64,000 bases of DNA from Sycobia sp. Sy_11 (taxonomy: Eukaryota > Arthropoda > Insecta > Hymenoptera > Epichrysomallidae). Positions 1 through 10,093 of the stretch are shown piece after piece (the stretch's first letter is position 1; each line of letters begins with the position of its first letter). The notes beneath the pieces were generated by a model, which was given only the letters and a program-made list of their open reading frames with translations, was not told the origin of the DNA and searched no databases. The translations under genes were made by a program, and so were the position numbers. The stretch lies in assembly GCA_018907035.1 (NCBI GenBank), contig JACCIC010000178.1, positions 1-64,000 on the forward strand, given 5' to 3'.

Positions 1-504
1 TCATTCAAAATTTGTTGTTCGGATAAATTATATGCTCTTTTCAACTCATGGATCCTTTCGAGGAAAGAGTGTAGGTTTTTTGCCATCAAAGTGACAATTC
101 CACTTTCTCATTTGGTCCATCACTTTGGCGTTTTCTTGTGCAGCCGACGGTTGTTGTACGTATACAGTAGCAGGCGGAGTGCTAAAAGGTGTGTTCGCAG
201 CTTGGTGTGCCATGACTGGACTGGACGTTGATGCAGCTGCTTGTTGGATTAATAGTTGTATACGTAATTGGCGAAATTCTTCCTCAATTTCTTCAAGATC
301 TTGAGTTCGATTTACATCTTCGTTGAAGTCTTTTTCGTCTTCTGGTTTGTCGAAAAAGAGCTCCGGGTGAGCTCGTACATATGAAATTAAATTTTGTCGC
401 AAATACGCTTTTGTACCTTCTATTGGTAAATTGTTTTTAACGAGTTCTCTTTCAATTTGCTCTTTCGTTAGTTTATAGATCCAGCTTACGCGTGGTTTTG
501 CCAT
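1..504 (-). pseudogene. gag: LTR-retrotransposon gag, N-terminal part, frameshifted
   Basis: The reading frame starts at the ATG at 504-502 and runs leftward. Residues about 6-45 look like a SAP-type helix-turn-helix module (KLTKEQIERELVKNNLPI region). An acidic stretch, a Gln/Ala-rich linker and the start of the gag core (KWNCHFDGKK) follow. The frame breaks near base 60. In the next frame the sequence continues as FLERIHELKRAYNLSEQQIL to the left edge, which is the usual continuation of this gag core, so a single-base shift has occurred. Gag would form the particle that packages the element RNA. It lies about 370 nt downstream of a primer-binding site and LTR, in the correct order for a minus-strand element. 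SAP-bearing gags of this kind are common in insect Ty3/Gypsy-like elements. The subfamily (Osvaldo/Ulysses-like, suggested by long LTRs and tRNA-Lys priming) is inference. Confidence 0.7.
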
Positions 505-872
505 TTTAGCAAGATTTGAAATTTATATATTTGTAAAAAAAAAATATACTGTGTAATATTTTAATTCTTTCTGAGATGGAAAAAATAATTCCTTTTTATT
601 TTATTTATAAGAAAACTATTATCTTAGTTTTCTATTTTCAAAACGATAAAATTTTTAAATAAATTTCGATTTGTATTACTTCGTGCTTCGGCTCAGCCCG
701 CCTTAGCACCTAGTCGCTCAACCCGCCACTAGGTTCTTTTCACACAAATCGAAATACGGTTTTTTATAAACAATTAAAAAAAATTCCGCTTAAAGAAATT
801 ATTCTGTAATTTCAGAAATAATAAACTTTATTCAAATTAAATTTTTTTTTTTTTTTTTTCGGATTTATACTA
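505..872 (-). other. 5' untranslated leader of the LTR element
   Basis: AT-rich sequence between the primer-binding site and the gag ATG. It contains a 21-nt T-run (A-run in the element sense) near 842-859 and a short GC-rich block at 690-730 (gctcagcccgcc / caacccgccactagg repeats). No frame of significance is seen. Packaging or leader structure could be present, but nothing specific is recognisable. Confidence 0.5.
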
Positions 873-890
873 GTCCCTGTTCGGGCGCCA
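873..890 (-). promoter_or_regulatory. Primer-binding site, tRNA-Lys(UUU) type
   Basis: Read on the minus strand this is TGGCGCCCGAACAGGGAC, directly after the LTR end ...ACGTTACA. It is the complement of the 3' end of tRNA-Lys(UUU) over all 18 nt, the same priming tRNA used by several retroviruses and by some insect Ty3/Gypsy-like elements. It fixes the orientation of the element and the inner edge of the LTR at base 891. Confidence 0.9.
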
Positions 891-2578
891 TGTAACGTTC
901 CTATCCCCCTCGGGATAGCCTACGCGGTATCTTCCCAGGGTAGTTTTGAGAGGGGAGGAAGTTTTTCAGGATTGGACGGCGGTTTCAGGAAAATAATATT
1001 ACACGAACACAGTATATAATTTTTTTTAACAAAAAATATAAATTTATTTACGAAAAAATAAATCAGCTCCTCTATCTACAGGATTCTGAAACAAATCAAT
1101 ATAAACACAAAAAATAATTAATAAAGGTAAACTATAGCTAGATCTATATATTTATTTGTATAAATTTAGCGCTATTTTCCGCAATGCCTCTAATATTCGG
1201 CGCTAGTTTCCGCACGAATACCCGGTGTTATTTTCCACGCGGGGATTTAATGAATCGAGACAGGTTGATTTGAAAGGTAAAAAAAATAAGGAACAAACTT
1301 AACTCCGCTGGTCTTTTGAGGAGCGCCTCGCAACCAGGATCAAGAGTTAAGGGGAGAATTTCTGGTCTGGATAAGTAAACTGCTGGTCTTTTGAGGAGCG
1401 CCTCGCAACCAGGATCACGTTTACTTAAGGATAGGTAAAGTTATTAGCCGTCTGTCTTTTGAGGAGCGCCTCGCAACAGAGATCAAGCTAATAACTTCGG
1501 AGAAGTTGGTAAATGTAAGGACAAGTAAACTGCTGGTCTTTGAGGAGCGCCTCGCAACCAGGATCACGTTTACTTCGGAAAGGTAAATTATTAACCGTCT
1601 GTCTTTTGAGGAGCGCCTCGCAACAGAGATCAAGTTAATAATTTCGGAAAGGAAAAAAGTCAGGATTAAATCGAGCTCTGGAAAAGGTATTAGCTCCGGG
1701 AGGAGTTCGTGTGAAACAACTTCGGGGTAGTTGGTTCACCGGGCGAACTGCCGATTTTGCCTTTTGCGGGCCTTTTTATAGCAAAATAATCGGATAATTC
1801 CGTCGCCGCTCGTTTAATTTCGGACGAGGCGCCGAATTATAATAATTATATTAATAATAACAATAATTATAATAATAACAATAATAATTAATAATAATTA
1901 TAATATTCAATAATAATTACAACAATTATTATTTTGTATTTCGTTATTATTAGCAGCCTGTGTCCTGCGCACAATAATAATACACATATACACAAGCTTA
2001 AATATTTATATACATATATTTATGCATTATGTGTACATTAAATTATTTGCTTTAGTTAATTTAATTAAATACAGCGGGTGCATTCGTTTTTGGACACCCG
2101 TTGTATATGCTGGTATTCGCGCGTTCGCTACATTGGTTGCGGCTCAGGCTGCTCAGTGAGAGCGTATAATAGTGTGCGTGTGACATGTATTAGAGGGGAT
2201 AGCGGCCGCCGGTCTAATACATTGAACGCGCGTTCTCTTGCCGCGCGCAGTGTATCCCCTCTACGGCATACGCTGTACTTAACTTAGTGGTAGAGAGAGA
2301 GACTAGATATCGCGTTCTCTCTCTACTTGTTCGAGTTTCGGCAGTTGCGACGACTACCTTCTTCAGTAGTCGTCGCGACCTTTGCCCGGTTTTCGGTGTT
2401 TATTTGGTATATACGCGAGTCTTAATTTAATCATTATAGAAATAATATGTTTAATATATTATTTCTAATAATATTCGATATTCTTTCTTGTAAATTTATA
2501 CATCTAATTCCGTGTATGTATTGTAAAATACATCCACCAAATTAGATGTAATACTATCTCAAATTTTAACGTGTAACA
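891..2578 (-). mobile_element. LTR (copy A) of the minus-strand LTR retrotransposon
   Basis: The LTR is bounded by TGTAACG at 891 and ...GTGTAACA at 2578 (plus strand), so in element sense it runs TGTTACAC...ACGTTACA, the inverted TG...CA ends expected of LTRs. The inner edge is set by the adjacent primer-binding site. At about 1,688 bp it is long for an insect LTR. The outer edge abuts a mariner relic whose frame stops at the junction, so the element probably inserted into that mariner. Internal features are five core-conserved hairpins (1298-1644), a TAA/AAT-rich block (1840-1950), a pair of alternative stems (2185-2263), a (GA/CT) hairpin near 2291-2323 and an 11-bp stem GCGACGACTAC/GTAGTCGTCGC (2347-2376). 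A second copy lies at 30919-32127 and a relative at about 21.1-23.07 kb. Confidence 0.85.
1298..1644 (-). repeat. Array of five hairpins with conserved core and variable arms
   Basis: Five units share a core made of an outer clamp (CTGGT/ACCAG or CTGT/ACAG), an inner stem GAGG/CCTC and an AGCG loop. Each core is enclosed by its own longer inverted arms: CTTAACTC/GAGTTAAG (1298-1305, 1344-1351); AAGTAAAC/GTTTACTT (1373-1380, 1419-1426); AAGTTATTAGC/GCTAATAACTT (1438-1448, 1487-1497); AAGTAAAC/GTTTACTT (1523-1530, 1568-1575); AAATTATTAAC/GTTAATAATTT (1585-1595, 1634-1644). Units 2+3 and 4+5 look like a two-hairpin duplication with a period of about 147-150 bp. The arms of units 3 and 5 differ at two positions and both differences are matched on the other side. 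Transcribed in the R/U5 part of the LTR these would form RNA stem-loops; their role is unknown. Confidence 0.85.
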
Positions 2579-2960
2579 TGAGTCCTTTGTTCGAAGTAAA
2601 TTTGCGCGGCCATGTTTTTGGCCGTCGCAAGTTCATGTTGAATCTGACATGGATCCTCACCTAGCAAAATGTCAAATTCCTCATCTTCAAAAGTTTTTGG
2701 CATTCTAGAGCGATTCTTGTTTTGAACTTCAGAATAATCACTTTTGAACCATTTAACAACTCTAGACTTCTTCTTGTGGGATTATCAAAAAATATTGGCT
2801 ACGCTGAAGCACCCTTTGTAAGAGAAAATATGATGCAACGCATAACAATCGCTTGTCACAACATTCCGAAAAATGTTCTTTTATCTTCTGTTAGAAATTT
2901 TGAAAATCGAATTGAATTATGTCTTGGCAATAACGATCAAGTAGTTGAACACTCAATTAG
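2579..2960 (-). pseudogene. Mariner transposase relic, N-terminal half
   Basis: On the minus strand the frame reads KWFKSDYSEV then MPKTFEDEEFDILLGEDPCQ and IQHELATAKN. This matches the linker between the two helix-turn-helix motifs of mariner transposases (usual pattern: WF.RFKSGDFD, then RPKTFEDEEL..LL.EDPCQTQ.ELA). The upstream part is disrupted by stops. The frame ends abruptly at 2579 where LTR A begins, so the rest of the transposase was either displaced by the LTR element or lost. No catalytic domain is left. The 80-codon plus-strand frame covering the same bases is a shadow. Confidence 0.65.
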
Positions 2961-3394
2961 ATAAATTCGCTTATCACGAAAATCAACTTTACCATAAAGT
3001 CAGACATTCAATCATGACTTTATATACAATAACGTTGATGCGAAACCTATTGACGCTGACTCACAATTTTGGAGTTACGTAGTCAGTAATTGGGTTGATC
3101 TTCTATTGATCTTTAGGGGTTAACTTAACCTAGCACTTCAATACCAATGTCAGAGAATTTTTAGCTCTCGTGATTATCGAATAAAAACTGAGCGTAGTCA
3201 TTTAAAAAATTGAAGTTTACCTTAAAATAATCTTGAATATCAACGTCAAGGTTACGTTCAAGGTCACTATCACCTAGTTCCTTCTCTAATCTACAACTTT
3301 TATATAAGCAGTATTATATAAACTTTTATATAAACACACACACACACATCCACACACACGCGCGCGTGCGCATACACACACACCATTCGAAGGC
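2961..3394. other. Unassigned AT-rich spacer with an (AC/GC) microsatellite
   Basis: No coding potential is seen. A purine-pyrimidine alternating tract (ACACAC... then CGCGCG...CACACA) occupies 3333-3382 and is the kind of sequence that can adopt Z-DNA. The rest may be decayed ends of the flanking mariner and Tc1 relics, but no terminal inverted repeat was identified. Confidence 0.5.
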
Positions 3395-4422
3395 ATTTGT
3401 ACAGAAGTGGATACAGCAATATAAAGTGGTTAAAAATGTCGATGATTGATCAGAACGTGGCCTGACAGGACAGCTGGACAAAAAGATAAAACAAGAATAG
3501 CGAAACTGTTTTAGCGGAATCTTGCTTTAACTCTGTGACAAGGATAAGCAAAATTAATGTTATAGAATAAGCAAAATTCAATTTAATTATATCCTACGAA
3601 ACTATGTCAACCCATCTTCGTACTCATGGCTCGAAATGGCGCAACATAATGAAGAAGCCTCTGTTGACTGAAAAACACGTGTCAAATCAACTCGCTTGGA
3701 CGCATGAGAATATTGATAGAGATTTTGAAAATGTTATTTTTACTAATGCATGTTCTATATGGGCAGATTGTGTCTTCACGCGAGCCTGATCAACTTCTAC
3801 CAATAGGCTTGTTCAGCGGACCATAAAACACGGAATAAAGGTGCATCTTTGGAGCTGCTTCTCAAAGCAGGGATTCGGCACTTTGTACCTCTTTATTGAC
3901 AACCTACATAATAACTTAAATGGCGAAAAAATGATAAGAATCTATAAAAAGGCTTTACTGTCATCTGCCAAACGATGGTTCATCAGAAAAAATGAAAATT
4001 GGATTGTGCAGGAGGACAACGATCCTAAACATCGCAGCAAGCTCTGTATTGACTGGAAGACTCAATCTGGCATCGTTACATTGGATTGGCTGTTGCAGTC
4101 GCCTGGTGTAAACCATATTGAAAATGTGTGGGCATATATTAAACAGAAACTTCGTGGAAGACGCACACACACATGGTCTTATCAAATTCGTCAGATCTGG
4201 AGATCGTTACCACTAGAATACGTCGTCAAATTAATAGAAATCATGCCTCGGAGATGTCAGGAAATTATGAACGCCGGTGGTGACTGGACACATTATTGGC
4301 CGAATTGCATAATCGTTTGTAATGTGTACAATGTATATATAGATATAAAAGTTTTAACAAATAAATTTTTTTATAAATTAATCCGACCCCACTCTTACTT
4401 GACAGACAATATTTTTAGATAA
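3395..4422 (+). pseudogene. Tc1-like transposase, degenerate
   Basis: 3395-3500 translates to a decayed helix-turn-helix segment (KAFVQKWIQQYKVVKNV, stop, SERGLTGQLDKK). From 3604 a single frame interrupted by one TGA (3787-3789) covers the DDE domain. LWSCFSKQGFGTLYLF, VQEDNDPKHRSKL, LDWLLQSPG and HIENVWAYIKQKL align with the Tc1 pattern (VWGCFS.KGVG; QQDNDPKHTSK; LDWP.QSPDLNPIENLW). Such proteins cut and paste DNA between short inverted repeats at TA sites. The second catalytic Asp and the final Glu are present; the first Asp position reads TNA instead of TDE, and the SPD motif reads SPG. With the internal stop this is an inactive copy. No clear terminal inverted repeats were found, so element edges are unknown. 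Confidence 0.8.
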
Positions 4423-4744
4423 TTTTAAACAATTTTAGAATTTGGCATAATGCATAGACATTAAAATCAAGGTACGTCGTCGTACTCCGAACGCAAGTAT
4501 GGGTATTGCAGCCCTTGAACTACCGTGTTATATATTCTTTAATATTGCTTGTTGAGATTTTCAAATATTTAATGCTTCAATATTAAGGCATTATATTGCT
4601 TTTACTTATGCTTAATATCAATCTATTACGTTATACTACGTTCCAAAAAAAAAGTTTTATGTAAAAAACATTTATTATACTAAAGTTATTAAACAATGAA
4701 TTTTTTTTATTTCGTTTTCATTAACTTTATTGTATTTATTTATA

Positions 4745-4793
<49 letters not shown>

Positions 4794-6608
4794 ACTTATC
4801 ACTATATCTACTATATCTACAATATCTATATATCTACATATATATCTACTTATTTATTGTAGTAACTAAATATTATTGTCGTTTTCCTTCAGATAGTTTA
4901 TAAAATAAGTGTAAAAAATACATGAACAAATCGAAACGTTGGTATTTTTTGGTAGTCGTGAATATTTGTAGTATGTTAATCTTTAGAGGAGTACTAACTT
5001 TAGGAACAGATAACGTATTATAGAAACCCCTAAAAATCTAAAAGTTATCAGTAAACTTTTTTTTTTAAATTTATTCGAAATGTAATATTAATAAATTGAC
5101 AAAATAAAAAAGAGGCTTATTTTCAATAATATTATTAGAAAATCAAATTATAGAGATGGCATTTAATAGTGTTTTTATGTATCTTGGTCTGCACACTCTT
5201 AATTCTTCCCGATACAGTGATAGTGTCAGGTTGCATGAAAGCAACAACTTTTTTAATTTTTTAGAAAATATTTATCCTTTTTTTGGTTTTTCAATTGAAA
5301 TATACAATGTATAAAAATTAAAACTGCCTGTAAAAATTACAACAGAATCTTAAAAATATCCCAAAAAGAGTAAGTAGAATGTGGTAGAATTTCGGAATCT
5401 CGAACACAAGCGGGATAGCATTTTATTACATATAAGTTTAAGAGATCTTAAAAATATTATGCAACGACTTGTATTTCAAAATCAAAAAGCGCGATGACTG
5501 TATTAAATAATCTATGGAATCAATGTTTTACTAATCGTATACCAATCTGGACTTCACATTTTATATTAGTACGAATTTTTTTACAGTTTCTATTCGTAAG
5601 ACTGTGCTATAAAATTTTTTTTCGATAATATAACATGAATTTTATAAAATTTGCTAGATTTACTCTAAAATCTCATATTTTAAATTGATTAATTATGACT
5701 ATATTGATCACATCTAAGTCGAACTTATTCAAGTGATACTTTGTTTTATAAACTAATTTAAAACTGAATTAAAAAAAAATTTTTCATAGCTAACATTTTT
5801 AAACATTTATAATTTAATTGTTTAAACAAGTCAACATGTCTATCCTTCAACTGAAATAGTTTTTGAAAAATACGATGTTCTGATGTTCTCATTTATAAAA
5901 TCTTCTTTTAAAAAAGACGGTGTCTTTATTAGATCATAAGTTATCAAATATTTTCAACTGCAAGTTATGCGAGTGATCCACGGTGTACTTCCTATTCCTG
6001 CAATAGTAGACAAATTTATTTTACAAGTGATTTGTTTAAACGATTGTAAAAATTTATAGATATTTATTCGATATTTATAGTTCTTTTTTCGATTATCTAA
6101 AAAACACTATTTTATAAAAATGTTGTATCTATATTAATCAGCAGATATTAAATATGTGAGAACACAGCACGCTGAGCGCGTATTAAATTTCTGAAATACT
6201 CGTACGTTTTCCAATTTTATTACTTATTATTATATTTATATTCATATATTAGGTCTATGAATAGGATCATTGAAAGGCTTTTTGAATTTTCAGTATATCA
6301 TGGATTCCAGACTGGTACGCTGCATAACTTGTACGTGGACATATTTAATTACTTTTAATCAAATAGCGACACTATCTTCTTTAACAATGGATTTTGCAAA
6401 TGAAAGAATGCATAAAAAAATAATATTTATCACAATCGATTTTTACATAACAAAGTTCAATATAGATGTGATTAATAAAATTTAAGATAATCAATTTCAA
6501 ACGTGAAGGTTTTAAAGTAAGTCTACCAATTTTTTCAAAATTAATGTTTGGTTATTTTAGAAAAAAAATTATCTGTCGAAATCCTGAAATAGGCATTTAT
6601 TCATTTTA
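4423..6608. other. AT-rich non-coding stretch with a (TA)n microsatellite
   Basis: Low-complexity AT-rich DNA with no recognisable gene or element. A (TA)n tract lies at about 4746-4790. The 71-codon frame at 6270-6485 has no family resemblance and is taken as chance. Confidence 0.6.
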
Positions 6609-6610
6609 TA

Positions 6611-7815
6611 TTAGGTTGTCAAATATCTCCCTTTCGCCTTTTTGTCTTATGAATTTTGTGGCTATGTACAAAGTGCTACAGAGCTCGTATCTGGCAATAT
6701 TAAACATGATTTAAAAGGTCTTAATATAACGTACAAAAATGACGCTATGCATGGTTAGTTTAGATATTGCTTTCAAAAGTTATAGACATGTAAAAATGGA
6801 GTTCATTAACACCGAAATTTGCGCTATTTTCAAGTTTTCCTTCGTCAAAGGCAAATCCGCTAGAGAAACATTCCGTGAGATTCGTGGTATTTTGGGGAAT
6901 GGTACGCTATCACTTCGAACTGCGAATGGTTTCGACGATTCAAAGCCTGTGAAAACGACACCAAGGATAAGCCAGACCGCGGAAGACCTGTTTCGACGAA
7001 TACTGATCAAATCATGGAATTTATCGAGTTAGACCGGCATGTGGCATCTCGTAACAGCACCCAGGAGATGAGAGTTGGTCACCAAATCATTTTAAACCAT
7101 CTGCAGAAGGCTGGATACAAAAAAAGGTTGATGTTTGAGTGCCACATGATTTGACACAAAAAAACCTTCTGAACCGAATCAACGCCTGCGATGTGCTGCT
7201 GAAACGGAACGAATTTGACCCATTTTGGAAGCGGATGGTGACTGGCGACGAAAAATGGATCACATACGACAATATCAAGCGAAAACGGTCGTGGTCCAAG
7301 GCCGGTGGACCGTCCCAAACAGTAGCCGAGCCGGGATTGACGGCCAGGAAGGTTTTGCTGTGCGTTTGGTGGGATTGGAAGGGAATCATCCACTGTGAGC
7401 TGCTCCCATATGGCCAGACGCTTAATTCTACCATCTACTGTGAACGCTTGGAACAGACTATCGACCAGAAGCGTCCACAATTGACCAACAGGAAGGGTGT
7501 AGTGTTCCACCAAGTCAATGCCAGACCACACACTTCGTTGATGACTCGTCAGAAGCTACGGGAGTTCGGATGGGAGGTTTTCTCGCATGCACCATATAGC
7601 TCAGACATATCGCCAAGTGATTACCACGTGTTCCTGTCGATGTCGAACGCTCTTGGTGGTGTAAATTTGGACTCAAAAGAGGCTTGTAAAAAGTAGCTGT
7701 CCGAGTTCTTTGCAAATCAGGAGAGGGGTTTCTACGAGAGGGGTATTATGAAGTTGCCGTCTAGATGAAAACAGATTATCGAACAAAAGCGGAAGGGAGA
7801 TATTTAACAACCTAT
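6611..7815 (+). mobile_element. Mariner element copy M1, full length but dead
   Basis: Ends are TTAGGTTGTCAAATATC at 6611 and its inverted counterpart GATATTTAACAACCTAT ending at 7815, flanked by TA on both sides (6609-6610, 7816-7817), as expected for mariner insertion into TA. At about 1.2 kb the length is typical. The same family occurs at 24014-24640 (M2, truncated) and 25065-26261 (M3, opposite strand). Confidence 0.85.
6796..7767 (+). pseudogene. Mariner transposase of M1, frameshifted, second Asp replaced
   Basis: The natural start is the ATG at 6796 (MEFINTEICAIFKFSFVKGK). The N-terminal DNA-binding half is shifted out of frame after about residue 45. The catalytic half is open from 7139 to 7696. 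Mariners use a DD34D triad. The first Asp is visible in VTGDEKWITYDN, the second position reads FHQVNARPH where the family has HQDNARPH, and the third Asp is in YSSDISPSDYHVF. The D-to-V change alone would abolish catalysis. A TAG at 7694-7696 (K then stop, before LSEFF) ends the frame early; homology continues to LPSR near 7767. Flanking terminal repeats are still good, so mobilisation in trans was once possible. Confidence 0.85.
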
Positions 7816-7817
7816 TA

Positions 7818-9274
7818 TATTGAAACTGTTAAAAATTAAGGGGTTTCTAAAAGATCGAGGTTTTTTTACGAAATGTGGGAAATGATTGTAAAAGGATGGG
7901 CTTATTGCAATGCATAAGCATATGCTTGCCATCAAGCCTTTTCCGCCACGCACAAGCATGGAGCGCGTACATCTGCCGAGCATCGGTGGGTCTTACGCTG
8001 TACATGCTCCGGCAAAAGTTCCCTTCCCGAACAATAGGGCTGTAGTGAGACAAATAAGAAATATATTTTTTCTCTCTCAAATATTGTGATGAGCCCCACT
8101 TTTTTGCGCGGAGGAATAACTAATTCATCTTCAGCTTTCATCTAATGCAGAAGATTTTGCTTGCGACGTGGTAGACCCATATAGTTTGCGTCGTATTGCT
8201 TTGCGGAGTGTTTCGCCTATCTGATCTGGATAAGGAGCTAGATCAGCGTGTTTGAGTTGGTGTGCGTGGATTACACAAAATATTCGGATTAACATTCCCG
8301 TGGACAGAGCACTGAAGCTCTGTTATGATTTAGATACATCGAATCTCTGAGGGGCTTTCTGACCAGTGCGTGGGAGTCCGGTAGATGCCGTCACCAACAA
8401 GGGTTTCCCCGCGCCCAAGACATTGACGTCGGAACTCAGCGCATCACATCAAACCTCGCCTCGTATAGTAATTGTGCGTGCGCCTACCTGCAAGTAAATG
8501 GTAAGATAGCTCTCAAAATGTTTGTAAAAATGTGACCTTTTGCCCCGCATGTACATTAATATTAATTTTTGGATGTTTTAATAGTATATAACATAATAAT
8601 TTTATTATAATCAATTATAATAATTTTTCTTTATAGCGTATTTAGCACATATATAAATGATTCATATAAATTATCGTTGATTATATAGTAAATCAGCTTT
8701 TTTCTCCACTTTTTTGTATCCATTTGTATCCTAGTTGAGAAAAAGTGTTAAATAATTGTTACTGTTACTGTGAAAAAGTGATAAATAATATAAACTAACT
8801 GTAAGTTTATACAGTAAAATTTTAAATTCAACAAAAACACGTTTGGCACAAATAGACTCGATTTTCTGAACAAAGCATTGGAAAGAAAAAATTAATGAGC
8901 GTTAAAAATTATATTGTGTATTACTTTAAAATTACTTTATACAAACATATAAAATAAGGCCAGTATGATGTATTATATTATATTTCTAATCATTTAAAAA
9001 CTTTTCTCTATAATGTATTATATTTATAAAAAGAAAAATTTGTCCTAATTAGACTCCATCATGTAGTGTGATAGCGCCACGAATACGAGTTTGAGAACCA
9101 CTGATCCATGGTGCAGCGACTGCACTATTTACTTCTACGTTTGTATTTCGAAATTTCAAATCCTGAAAAAAAGTATTAAATTTTGTTCTACCGACGTTTA
9201 TGCAACATATATAAATACTATTTCTAAGCTACAGAATCATTTCCCATCGAAATCTTTAACTAAAAATCTGTTTC

Positions 9275-9278
<4 letters not shown>
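7818..9278. other. Unclassified sequence, partly GC-richer (7900-8520)
   Basis: 7900-8520 is visibly less AT-rich than its surroundings and contains overlapping minus-strand frames (7847-8141) with no family I recognise. It may be an unclassified repeat or decayed untranslated region. 8520-9278 is plain AT-rich DNA. No start, splice or domain evidence supports a gene. Confidence 0.4.

Positions 9279-9323
<45 letters not shown>
9279..9323. repeat. (TA)n microsatellite
   Basis: Uninterrupted TA dinucleotides, about 22 units. The open frame that crosses it (IYIYIYIY) is an artefact of the repeat. Confidence 0.95.
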
Positions 9324-9325
<2 letters not shown>

Positions 9326-9339
9326 GCGTGCCAAATGTA

Positions 9340-9830
9340 ACTGCTTATATTAGTGGCATGGTATAGGTAAGGAAAAGTTATGTGTAAATATTAATATTCA
9401 TGTAGGTCCATTTTTAATAGTTTTTGCAGTAAGGGCCCATATCTGTGAGCCAATCAGGGCTCAGAGAAGTGGGTCATCGTCTGCGAGCAAGGAAAAGCAG
9501 GTCTAACGAAGGGAAACGAGGCGAAGTTGAGCGAACACGATAAAGACCAGTAGTTGTTATGTTTCCTATACATTGTCAACGCTCGCGTAACTGCTTGGAT
9601 ATACGGACGCATTGACGAAGTAAGGTTCATGCGTTTACCAGAGATAATAAGATCGCCGACGCGTATGGGAGAGTAATAATGTTTGACTGAAAACGAGGGC
9701 CTCTACTGGTGAATGTGAGGTACTGACCGTTTGGTGCGATATTCCAGATGTTGTTTTTCGAGCTCGTGCGATGGTGCGATCGGGGGGGGGGACGACTGTA
9801 CTCGGTGCGTGCGGGGGGAATGATTGGTGA
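9340..9830 (-). repeat. Dispersed repeat, inverted partner of 19440-21050
   Basis: The segment from about 9345 to 9640 (taggtaaggaaaagttatgtg ... acgaagtaaggttcatgcg) is the reverse complement, with scattered differences, of 20750-21045. 9720-9800 (including gatgttgtttttcgagctcg) is the reverse complement of about 19445-19520. In the right-hand copy about 1.2 kb lies between these two blocks; here they are adjacent. One copy therefore carries an insertion or the other a deletion. The element class is unknown. Confidence 0.75.
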
Positions 9831-10093
9831 AACAATAGGCTGACAGCAGGGTGAAGTAAAAGCTTATACTGGTAGCGACCAAAAAGAAATTTTATTAACA
9901 CACACGCGTGCGCGCACGCACGTTCATGCCAGTGTGGAGTTTTATTGCTTTCTCCCATCTGGCGCCTCCCCAGGTTGCGGATATGGGGATGGATCGCTAC
10001 AATTTGTAGAGGGCACTGAGGAAATAAAATACTCAGGGCGGACAGAAAAAGCTAATAGGGAGGGCCTCCCGAATTTAAGGCCAATTATGATTA

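Noticed and set aside
1298..1644. CRISPR-like appearance of the repeat array (constant core, variable flanks)
   Set aside because: Cores are part of hairpins inside an LTR with TG...CA ends and a primer-binding site in eukaryotic DNA; the variable parts are self-complementary arms, not spacers, and no cas genes are present.
3961..4185. 74-codon minus-strand frame over the Tc1 relic
   Set aside because: Opposite strand of a recognised transposase.
7079..7531. 150- and 115-codon minus-strand frames over mariner M1
   Set aside because: Shadows of the plus-strand transposase, which shows clear DD34D motifs.
8220..8300. Possible structured RNA or small gene in the GC-richer block
   Set aside because: No tRNA, rRNA or snRNA motif could be recognised.
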